From assembly GCF_964355755.1 (NCBI RefSeq), contig NC_092671.1, positions 19,804,001 to 19,868,000 on the forward strand: 64,000 nucleotides of DNA. The letters are read 5' to 3'. Positions 58,701 through 64,000 of this stretch are shown here, piece after piece. Position numbers and translations under genes: made by a program. The notes beneath the pieces are model-generated. The model made no database searches and was not told the DNA's origin. It was given only the letters and a program-made list of their open reading frames with translations. Origin of the DNA: Antedon mediterranea. Its lineage: Eukaryota; Echinodermata; Crinoidea; Comatulida; Antedonidae. How positions within the stretch are numbered: the first letter of the stretch is position 1; every line of letters starts with the position of its first letter.

Positions 58701-61135
58701 TTCCAAGGCAATCTAATTTCATAAGTTCCATTTGGCAGTTGTTTCACACTCTGATCAATTGCTTCCGTTGCCTTGCGGTTTGTAAGATGTTCAGAGCATT
58801 TGCACTTCTTTGGTTCTAAACCCATTGTCTCAATGCCAAGAAAATCTTTCATTGGTCCAACTGCAGAAACATTAACATAGTTGAAGAGTGCTGATGTGGT
58901 GAGTTGCCCTCCTTGGATAAACCATCCAAAAGGACATTTCACGGCTACAGCTTCATTGATACATTGACCTCAGAGGTACTCTTCCCAAATTATTAAGTGC
59001 GTGTTATCGACACGTACATCACTATTTGGGTATGGAGCAACTTGTAAATCAATTTCATTTAGATGACTGTATTGTTTAAGCTGTTCTTGGTATACTATAG
59101 GAGCATCTCCGCAGGGTTCGTCTATTTCTGTGACGGTGAGTGGACAAGACCATGTACCATTTACGTCTTCAATGTAGCAATTCAGCAATCGTAGTTTCTT
59201 GGTAATTTTCTTACCACCAACCAGACTCAGATCGTGTTTTTGATAAACATCTTGATTAGTAAGTGGAATGAGTCCAGATCTCAGAAGTGTCGCTTGGCTT
59301 CCACCATCCAATAAGATACGCACTAGACGGCGGGTTTTGCCACATCTCAGATACCCCATAACAGTAGGTAAAGTCACTTATAATTTACTTTCTCAATTGT
59401 GGGTGACCATGCCTGCCTGCTTAACAACTGTGGTTGGATTCGCTGGTTGAAAGGGTTGAGCATTGCAATTAAGATTGGGTTGATCCTTTCTTTCATACAA
59501 GACAGGACAAACCGCCGGAAAGTGAAGGTTACTTCCACAAGATGGAGTTCCACAAGGTGTGGTAAATTGACAGGAATTCTTATCATATGGAGGTTTACCA
59601 GCAGAGCAATTGTTGTGACCACATCTAAAACAGATTCTGTTCTTTTTCATCACTTCATATTTCTCCTTTTGAGACAAACTTCGAAACTTGTTACAACTCT
59701 TTAAGAAATGAGTATTCGCAGTTGGATGCAGTGCACACGTGGGATTTCTATTGTAGTATAGTCTGACTTGTATCCTTCTCCAGATGACACTACAGCAGCA
59801 TTTGAAGCCTTCTTTGATGATGAAGATGATTCAGTTTCCGTCATGGGCATAGCTTTCTCAAGTAACAATAATTGGCTGTACAGCCATTTAACCAAGCCAG
59901 TGAGAGAATGACCTGTGTCGTTGTCCCTAACGCTTTTATAGTAAGCTATTCTGTTTTCTTCTAGATCCTTCAACAGACTATCAACCACTCTGTCTTGTCT
60001 CCGTAGCGTTCTTCTAACACTTCCCAAGCTCTAGCAACATCGATACATCCTTTAACCATGTTTCTTTCTTTGCTGTTAATCATAGATTCAGTTAGCTGGT
60101 AGAAACATTCAATCTCAGTTAGATTAGTTGCACAATGTGTAAATAATTCTTTAAATCTTTTGTAATCCCGGATGTTGCCATTAAATGTAGGATACTTCAT
60201 CTTTGCCATGGTAGGCGTTGACCTTGCCATATCAGGTCGAGGTGTAGGTGAACTGAATGCAGGCGGCGAGGCAACCGTACCAGCAGGCTGCGTTGAGGCT
60301 GATGTTTGAAGAGGAGTTGAGAATGGTACATCGACTGTAGATTGTGAGTGGCGCAGGGTAATCTCCCGTTTTTCACATACCAACTTTTGAAGGAAATCCA
60401 TCTCACATTCTGACATCCATTTCTCTTCCGTTTCAAATTATCCCTGGTCTTCAATTACATCAATCAGTTCAGAGTGTTTTAACTCAACTTTTCGGAACTG
60501 TTCCTCCGCCTTGATAATGTAAGTTTTTAAAACATCTGGTTCGCAATTTTCTTTAAGTAGGGATTCTATCATCCACAGAGTCCTTGTTAACTGACCTTTG
60601 CTGTTCCGTCTGGTAAGCTTCAGTTTGTTTACGTCTGCCATTGTAATTATTTCACTAGTTGTTGAAGCTGTTGTGGAATCGGTGAGAAATAATTAGGTGA
60701 ACACGTTGTTGCAATATGTTGTCTTTATTACTTTTATTATTCAACAACTGTGTTGGGTTGTCCAAAGTGTTCCAAATAACAAATAAAGATGATTACACTG
60801 CATGAATATCTCACACGATACCAAATTGTATATAATTTTGTTTAGCCTGCGTATAGTACGCGCACTGGCACGCAACTCACAAATTGAAAACAAATGACGT
60901 CATGACACTGCAAGAAGCGCTTTATTTGGAGATGCCAAACATATCATACAAGTGTATCTTCCTACTTTGGTGCTTATCCCATGATTCATAAGAATCATGT
61001 AATTATTATTTATTATGCCTACGAACAGAGCAATATTTAGAAGACACCAGAACATCTTACCGTCATGGTTTGGTTGATTTCTCCTTCTTTTCCTGTTAGT
61101 TTCCACACGAAAAAAGGATCTGCAGACAAGTTGAA
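43290..61135 (-). CDS. large extracellular protein with a C-type lectin domain, 10 exons, 5' incomplete
   Basis: Ten exons join in phase with GT-AG borders: 61135-61061, 55037-54923, 54557-53876, 53512-53293, 46346-46145, 45721-45510, 45231-45018, 44617-44423, 44217-44065 and 43684-43290. They total 2463 nt, or 820 residues plus stop. The N-terminus lies upstream or outside the window. Order: beta-rich extracellular segments with N-glycosylation sites (unrecognised), a C-type lectin domain (exons 6-7), a Cys-rich module (exon 8), an unrecognised module (exon 9), and a C-terminal exon with one Asp-box (SKDYGASW). No membrane span is convincing, so it is probably secreted or matrix-bound. Introns 1 and 4 carry a BEL element, a Penelope element and a giant palindrome, inflating the gene to more than 17 kb. 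Confidence 0.75.
44065..44217 (-). CDS. lectin gene exon 9
   Basis: 153 nt, acceptor TAATTCTGCAG and donor AAAG|GTAAGG. It encodes DYYDRGFVITKKLDDAVSYV and ends YPPDGNWKG. Not recognised. Confidence 0.7.
44423..44617 (-). CDS. lectin gene exon 8: cysteine-rich module
   Basis: 195 nt. Encodes VCPPNPAKEP, TCVCHYDSGSNQCDCCVAGA and YKCEDGKHSVCVRNPTNCP: ten cysteines in 65 residues, family not recognised. Confidence 0.75.
45018..45231 (-). CDS. lectin gene exon 7: second half of the C-type lectin domain
   Basis: Encodes FKWIDGSTASYTKWLPNRPW, then EDCAAAAFIDV and GDWDIMDCTAILPAICEYP. The sugar-selectivity triplet reads LPN where EPN or QPD is usual, and the WND calcium site reads WDI, so calcium-dependent sugar binding is doubtful. 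Confidence 0.85.
45510..45721 (-). CDS. lectin gene exon 6: first half of the C-type lectin domain
   Basis: Encodes CRSGYTPYMKTCYQVFNS, then SWDAANVACEEDFAQLVMIE and KYWIGLKDVG. Conserved C-type lectin cues: W-AA--C, the L-I-D/E strand and the WIGL motif. Donor GGA|GTGAGT. Confidence 0.85.
45890..45938. repeat. mini-palindrome family member with 6-bp direct repeats
   Basis: TAGATA at 45890-45895 and 45933-45938 flanks a 37-bp unit (45896-45932) with arms CATAGAGATATTATAGT and its complement: a 17-bp perfect stem around TC. It lies in an intron of the lectin gene. A homologous unit is at 47769-47804. Confidence 0.85.
46145..46346 (-). CDS. lectin gene exon 5
   Basis: 202 nt, acceptor TATTTTGCAG and donor GGTG|GTAAGT. 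It encodes LGTIPIAAKPTFRVRLGIDK and ends FKYSDRPDSGG. It is separated from exon 4 by 6.9 kb of nested insertions. Confidence 0.75.
46697..46814 (-). repeat. Penelope terminal direct repeat (downstream)
   Basis: Starts GCTGGATCTCAATGGAGATA and ends CATCAGTGCAAGT on the plus strand; matches 49782-49900 with a few differences. Confidence 0.8.
46764..46807 (-). ncRNA. hammerhead-ribozyme-like core, second repeat
   Basis: CTGATGA at 46807-46801 and GAAA at 46784-46781 on the minus strand, with the same stem II and short stem III as at 49850-49893. Stem I is likewise not evident. Confidence 0.5.
47025..47990 (-). pseudogene. Penelope connector and GIY-YIG endonuclease, copy 2
   Basis: Includes RKPTDKNMYLLPSSCHPRHC, then, across two frame changes and a 36-bp palindromic insertion (47769-47804), FRIRQSINCLTKNVIYLIYC and NICGKQYVGETKNTLRMRMT, with the downstream QH and N-H residues. 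V-I-Y-L-I-Y-C and K-Q-Y-V-G-E-T are the GIY and YIG halves. The domain nicks target DNA for priming. Confidence 0.85.
47763..47810. repeat. mini-palindrome inserted in the Penelope element
   Basis: GTTCTT at 47763-47768 and 47805-47810 flanks a 36-bp unit with arms CATAGAGATATT and AATATCTCTATG. The sister Penelope copy has the uninterrupted site (ACCGAAGAACTAACC at about 5473-5487), which proves insertion. Homologous to 45896-45932. Confidence 0.9.
48000..49684 (-). pseudogene. Penelope RT region, copy 2
   Basis: Mostly open. Motifs: GRFYFLSKIHKAGNPGRPII (entry), ATLDVSSLYTNIPHEEGAD (A), [20 protein letters not shown] (B), LVWFRYIDDIFMIW (C, YIDD intact). Telomerase-related RT typical of Penelope-like elements, which prime on nicked DNA. 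A frameshift near 47990 (IKFRATKSTSSVDFFGHYSD) separates it from the next segment, and the 5' end of the ORF is extended by non-element sequence. Confidence 0.85.
49684..49731. repeat. (TA)n microsatellite
   Basis: About 24 TA units, interrupted once, at the 5' flank of the Penelope ORF. Confidence 0.9.
49782..49900 (-). repeat. Penelope terminal direct repeat (upstream)
   Basis: Partner of 46697-46814. Its last base adjoins the tip of the giant palindrome. Confidence 0.8.
49850..49893 (-). ncRNA. hammerhead-ribozyme-like core in the Penelope repeat
   Basis: Minus strand: CTGATGA (49893-49887), then AGGGC-loop-GCCC (stem II), then GAAA (49870-49867), then AGC-TCT-GCT (short stem III) and A. 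The order CUGAUGA, stem II, GAAA, short stem III, UA matches hammerheads known in Penelope-like elements. A convincing stem I was not found, so self-cleavage is unproven. The same core lies at 46807-46764. Confidence 0.5.
49901..52997. mobile_element. giant palindromic (fold-back) element
   Basis: The left tip AGTACAGGAAA at 49901 mirrors TTTCCTGTACT ending at 52997. Matching inverted blocks continue inward: 49930-50060 with 52830-52975, 50270-50335 with 52585-52650, 51120-51180 with 52455-52520, 51290-51400 with 52355-52470, 51420-51450 with 52260-52310, and 51690-51715 with 51985-52010. The centre is near 51.85 kb. The left arm has about 770 bp extra (50345-51115). Arms are diverged, so this is not an assembly mirror. 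Short open frames inside have no recognisable domain. Confidence 0.8.
53293..53512 (-). CDS. lectin gene exon 4
   Basis: 220 nt; the acceptor is CAGAATAG for phase 2 (an alternative AG 5 nt upstream would break the frame with exon 3). It encodes IIVYVGLCSSDDVILLITIW and ends PGPTPVRFD|GTAAGT. Confidence 0.65.
53876..54557 (-). CDS. lectin gene exon 3: large extracellular segment
   Basis: 682 nt, acceptor TTTTTTTTAG and donor TATAAAAA|GTAATT. It encodes a beta-strand-like segment with NVGQKVHINLIFEFPKGT, PTLEVLMPYN and EYWLGLGVLIGDGGNIWVGE, and NxS/T sites. I do not recognise the fold. The sequence has the feel of a repeated extracellular beta-sandwich domain. Confidence 0.75.
54923..55037 (-). 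CDS. lectin gene exon 2 of those visible
   Basis: 115 nt, acceptor TTTTTCTGTAG and donor AATG|GTATTT. It encodes DDFQVSFGSPEELVLSFSND and then a segment with the NST glycosylation site. Confidence 0.7.
55153..55391 (-). repeat. BEL 3' LTR
   Basis: 239 bp, TG...CA ends in plus orientation; partner of 60669-60907. Confidence 0.95.
55837..56136 (-). pseudogene. BEL integrase C-terminal part
   Basis: WKFGPPGGAVERLVQEVKKG carries the third catalytic acid (E in VERLV). Then FCQISGLINSRPLTAKSSS and LTPNHFLIGR, typical of BEL integrases. It is one frame away from the preceding segment. Confidence 0.85.
56170..57546 (-). pseudogene. BEL RNase H and integrase (N-terminal and core)
   Basis: RNase H part: ARLTPLKQSSIPRKKLQAIL and KIWTDSMTAISWLRGQ. 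Integrase part: a zinc-binding-like H-H...C-C region (RHSLHGGHLQTASEVRKKFW, CTICMRHK), then the core with VDYLGPVNV (first D) and LLVSDNGTCFRG (second D). The open frame is 458 residues, the longest intact stretch of the element. Confidence 0.9.
57742..58942 (-). pseudogene. BEL reverse transcriptase
   Basis: Carries FLPHFAVTKESKTTHVRVVY with DGKARFQGHSLNDYL, then GIIADISKMFQAIKI (motif A) and QFYMDDLNESV (YMDD, motif C). A GTTAGTTA four-base tandem duplication at about 58190-58200 shifts the frame in the middle (V-TFGDKPSP would be the uninterrupted reading). Catalytic aspartates are preserved. Confidence 0.9.
58970..59377 (-). pseudogene. BEL aspartic protease region
   Basis: Carries CGKTRRLVRILLDGGSQATL. 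The catalytic triplet reads D-G-G where retroelement proteases usually have D-S-G or D-T-G. Followed by LSLVGGKKITKKLRLLNCYI. An in-frame stop ends the segment before RT. Confidence 0.8.
59375..60641 (-). pseudogene. BEL gag
   Basis: Starts MADVNKLKLTRRNSKGQLTR. Then, after a stop near 60438, it carries KMKYPTFNGNIRDYKRFKEL (BEL capsid-type block), LVDSLLKDLEENRIAY after a frame change, and the Cys-rich knuckle ICFRCGHNNCSAGKPPYDKN with CGTPSCGSNLHFPAVCP. Gag packages the element RNA. It is broken by at least three frame changes. Confidence 0.85.
60669..60907 (-). repeat. BEL 5' LTR
   Basis: 239 bp. It is followed on the minus strand by only 27 nt (GCTTCAACAACTAGTG...) before the gag ATG at 60641. 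No TGG-starting primer binding site is visible there. Confidence 0.95.
61061..61135 (-). CDS. lectin gene exon 1 of those visible
   Basis: 75 nt, acceptor TTTTTTTTCAG and donor ACG|GTAAGA. It encodes FNLSADPFFVWKLTGKEGEI, phase 0 to 0. The next exon is across the BEL insertion. Confidence 0.6.
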
Positions 61136-61515
61136 CTGAAAAAAAACCCGCTACTTATGAGCTTTTCTTGAAATGTATTCATTATTCACCCGATTCTGCT
61201 ACTGTCCACAGGTGCTATCTGTAAAACTATAGCAAGTTATACACGTTGCTGTCTGCTATAAATGCTGTACTTTTAACACACGGTACACTGTCTGTAGCAC
61301 AGTGTCTGTTGACATTTTACAATGATGTACAACCATAGGCAGGTTTTCGTACTGCCATGCAAGAATGGATAGGTGTTTTCCGCCGCTTTTAGGCCTTCTA
61401 GTCAATTATTGTTATTATTATACGAATTACGTAATTAGTCTAGTAGCTCATCTACCTTTTTAGCAGGGCATAATGAATATTGTAGCTAGGCTAGGCCTAC
61501 TATTCTAGCGGAAAA
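61136..61515. other. intron of the lectin gene, or upstream region
   Basis: No further exon could be supported upstream of 61135. Confidence 0.4.
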
Positions 61516-62093
61516 TCAACCAATTATTTGGTTGGATACGAGTTTAGGGTAGGAAGTTAAGTACGAGTTGGCATGGGTACGAGTCGACCAGGGGTGAATC
61601 GACCAGAGTACACCCGGCCGCCCTACTAGAGCATAGGCTACAGGCCTGCAGGAATAGGAAATCTGTCCTAGCTATAGGCATAGGCCTACATTGGGACGCC
61701 CAAAAAAGCCATCCTATGAGCATAAAAAGGCCTCGTATAGCCAGACATGTTAACATATACTACACAGTACTAGTACGTCTACAATTTATTATAGTTCCAT
61801 GGTACTACGGATCACTACTATCTAGGTCTAGTCTAGTAGGCTAGGGTAGGGTTCCAGTAATTTCGGTCGCGTTTTTTCAGGAGGGCATGTGAGAGGTGAG
61901 GTAGGTTAGCCCAGCTAGGCTAAACTAACATGTAAGTAGTATTCTACCATGGGATGGGAACGAGTCGGCATGGGGGTACGGGTTGATCTTTATCCGTATT
62001 CTAGGGTGCTGGTCAACCCGTAACGTACCCATGTCAACTCGTACCAAACTTGGCTAACTCGTACCCAAATAATTGGTCAACTCGTACCAATAG
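61516..62093. repeat. inverted minisatellite arms (fold-back)
   Basis: The left arm (about 61516-61600) has TACGAGTT and GGCATGGGTACGAGTCGACC units near CCAATTATTTGG. The right arm (about 62013-62093) has the inverse (ACCCATGTCAACTCGTACC, CCAAATAATTGG). About 410 bp lie between. Confidence 0.7.
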
Positions 62094-62364
62094 CTTTATA
62101 GCTTTATTGATAGCTGGGTTCAAATCTAGGTTGGGACGGTTTTTTCTCATTCTAAAACAGATTTCGAATTAAAAGACGTTTACTATATAATTTCAATATA
62201 AAATTTAATGACAAAAAGAGAGATCGACGTTTTGGTACCATCATAGAACCATTTTCAAGATCAAGTGAATACAAAACAATAATAATTATGTGCACTAAGC
62301 ACCAAAGTTGGTGACAGGAAATGCTAATTTGGGGCTAATTAAGTAATTAGCTCCTCCTACTGAG
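62094..62364. other. 3' flank of Penelope element 3
   Basis: Contains, on the minus strand, ATGGTACCAAAACGTCGATC, the kind of sequence found at Penelope 3' ends. No gene. Confidence 0.4.
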
Positions 62365-63772
62365 TTAGATAAACAATTTAGCTTTGATGGAATCCGATTG
62401 TTTATTGAGTGTAGGTTTTATCTCTTTGATCCACAACATCTCCTTAATTAGGCAATCAAACTTATTGTTGCATTTAGATAAGACTCTAAAGTATTCTGAG
62501 ATATCACCAGTTATGCCATGTTGTTTTAGGTGATCGCCTATAATACTTTTGTTATGTTCATTAATGCGTTTGTAAAGGTGTCGGCAAGTGTAACCGACAT
62601 AGTTTGTATCACACAAACCACATTGAAATTTGTACACAACGCATTGTGAATTAATGATTCTAGGTTTCATTTCTTTAGGTTTTAAGGTGTCACCTATCTT
62701 ACGACTAGTAAATACTGGTAAAATATCATTTTCAATCTTCGCACTAAGTTGTTTAAGTTGTTTAGTAACCGTGTTACAACAAGTTTGATCCTTGTACGGT
62801 AGTACAATCCTAATAGGCTGGGGAGATTCATCAGTTAGCATATCTTCATTAGTATTACTAGGAGTCACACAAGTATTAATGGATTGGTTGAAAGCCTTAA
62901 CAATATTACTAATAAGATCTAAAGGATAATTCAACTTTTGAAAAATCTTAGTTACATTATCAACCTCTGATAGGAAAATGTCATGCGTAGATGACAATTT
63001 GTAGGCCCTATTAAGCATTGTGTGAATTAGATTACGTTTATGTTTGATATCCACATGGCTATCATAATGTAATAATAAGCCTTTATTAGTGGATTTCTTT
63101 ACTTTGGTTTCAAGAGATACATCGTTTTTTGAGATAGTCATACCTAACAAATTTATTGAGTTATCTCTAGCAATTTCCATTGTAAAATCAACGGCATCGT
63201 GTGAATTGTTCAAAGTGTTCAAAAAATTCTGTGCTGAAACCTGGCTTGGCATGAATACGATTGTGTCATCAACGTAGCGACGATAGAACTGCGGCATTTT
63301 CCCTGTTGCTTGTAAGGTATCTTCAATGTATACACATGAAAACATTTGCCATCAGTGGTCCAAGCGGTGAACCCATGGCTACGCCATCAACCTGCTCGTA
63401 TAGATCACCATCATATTGGAAAAGTTGATTTTTGGTCGCAATTGTAAGTAGGTCCTTAAGACCTTGTTTATCGATAGATAAACCGTGTTCAATGTTAAAC
63501 CAGTCATCTTTAAAGGCCTTATGAACAAGAATGTTAATGGTCTCATCAAGTGGAACATTGGTGAATAGAGAAACTACGTCGTAAGAGACCAGAACATCAT
63601 CTGAACCAATTTCAGTAGAACGTAACTCTTTAGCAAAATCAAAAATGTCTGGTATAGAGTATTCGTTGCTGGCTAATGGTTTTAGCTTCTCATCTAACCA
63701 TTGTGCTAATTTAAAATTGTAAGTGCCAGTGGCTGAGAGTATTGGCCTAATAGATAGATTTTCTGATGGCAA
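62365..63772 (-). pseudogene. Penelope-like element 3: RT and GIY-YIG endonuclease
   Basis: A different Penelope family from copies 1 and 2. 63772-63323 carries SIRPILSATGTYNFKLAQWL, VLVSYDVVSLFTNVPLDETI (A) and GVAMGSPLGPLMANVFM (B). 63345-62365 carries QFYRRYVDDTIVFMPSQ (C, YVDD) and the endonuclease VVYKFQCGLCDTNYVGYTCR with downstream EH. One extra base near 63332 (TGTATAC versus TGTTAC in the inverted copy at 63785) causes the only visible frameshift. Otherwise well preserved. Confidence 0.9.
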
Positions 63773-64000
63773 ATGTTTTCATGTGTTACATTGAAGATAC
63801 CTTACAAGCAACAGGGAAAATGCCGCAGTTCTATCGTCGCTACGTTGATGACACAATCGTATTCATGCCAAGCCAGGTTTCAGCACAGAATTTTTTGAAC
63901 ACTTTGAACAATTCACACGATGCCGTTGATTTTACAATGGAAATTGCTAGAGATAACTCAATAAATTTTTTAGGTATGACTATCTCAAAAAACGATGTAT
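63766..64000 (+). mobile_element. inverted partial copy of Penelope element 3
   Basis: From CTGATGGC at about 63766 the plus strand repeats the minus-strand sequence that starts near 63355, through the YVDD motif region to the window edge, without the extra base. The two copies are head to head across about 410 bp. The join shows 7-bp microhomology (CTGATGG). Confidence 0.85.

Larger units (their letters stand above)
55153..60907 (-). mobile_element. BEL/Pao LTR retrotransposon
   Basis: 5755 bp. LTRs of 239 bp begin TG and end CA. The target duplication CTGCA lies at 55148-55152 and 60908-60912. The LTRs differ at 6 positions (about 2.5 percent), so the insertion is fairly recent. Minus-strand order gag, protease, RT, RNase H, integrase identifies BEL/Pao. 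It has several frameshifts and stops. It sits in an intron of the lectin gene, in the gene's own orientation. Confidence 0.95.

Noticed and set aside
62215-62260. Hammerhead ribozyme at the 3' flank of Penelope element 3
   Set aside because: The minus strand reads CTATGATGG instead of CTGATGA and CAAAAC instead of CGAAAC, so the core is not intact.

Overview
This is AT-rich, intron-bearing animal DNA. Three multi-exon genes for secreted or cell-surface proteins (CUB, LDL-receptor class A, EGF and C-type lectin modules) sit in a landscape dominated by mobile elements: Ngaro-type, BEL/Pao, Penelope, an APE-type LINE, hAT- and piggyBac-like MITEs, and many fold-back elements. That repertoire, the domain types and the many AGGCCT/TAGGCCTA motifs suggest a marine invertebrate deuterostome, most likely an echinoderm. 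This is inference; no rRNA, mitochondrial or other diagnostic locus is present.

Layout. 0-7 kb: AT-rich intergenic DNA, two tandem mini-palindromes, and a fold-back element (2.5-6.4 kb) containing a decayed Penelope element. 7.4-9.2 kb, minus: a complete four-exon gene for a 279-aa type I membrane protein (signal peptide, CUB, LDLa, TM, PPxY tail). 9.75-16.72 kb, minus: an entire Ngaro-like tyrosine-recombinase retrotransposon with the diagnostic A1-ORFs-B1A2-B2 split direct repeats, RT, RNase H and recombinase remnants, a hairpin array and a 45-bp minisatellite. 17-25 kb: intergenic DNA with MITEs and inverted minisatellites. 25.5-29.3 kb, minus: a LINE interrupted by a 546-bp TIR element. 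31.7-37.1 kb, plus: the 3' part of an EGF-repeat transmembrane receptor gene with a long serine-rich cytoplasmic tail. 39-43.1 kb: a SINE, dispersed repeats and a second fold-back element. 43.3-61.1 kb, minus: ten phase-consistent exons of one gene for a large extracellular protein with a C-type lectin domain. Its introns hold a Penelope element, a 3.1-kb giant palindrome and a BEL element with 239-bp LTRs and a 5-bp target duplication. 62.3-64 kb: a third Penelope element, folded back on itself at the right edge.

The least expected signal is a set of very short palindromes (about 18-37 bp), each flanked by 6-9 bp direct repeats. Two at 45.9 and 47.8 kb are homologous. The one at 47.8 kb lies inside a Penelope copy whose sister copy at 5.5 kb has the uninterrupted site, so it is a true insertion. 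A second signal is the alternating hairpin array in the Ngaro element, whose stems change in a compensatory way.

All exon models were built by eye from splice consensus and reading-frame phase, without transcripts. Domain calls rest on visible motifs, not database searches.
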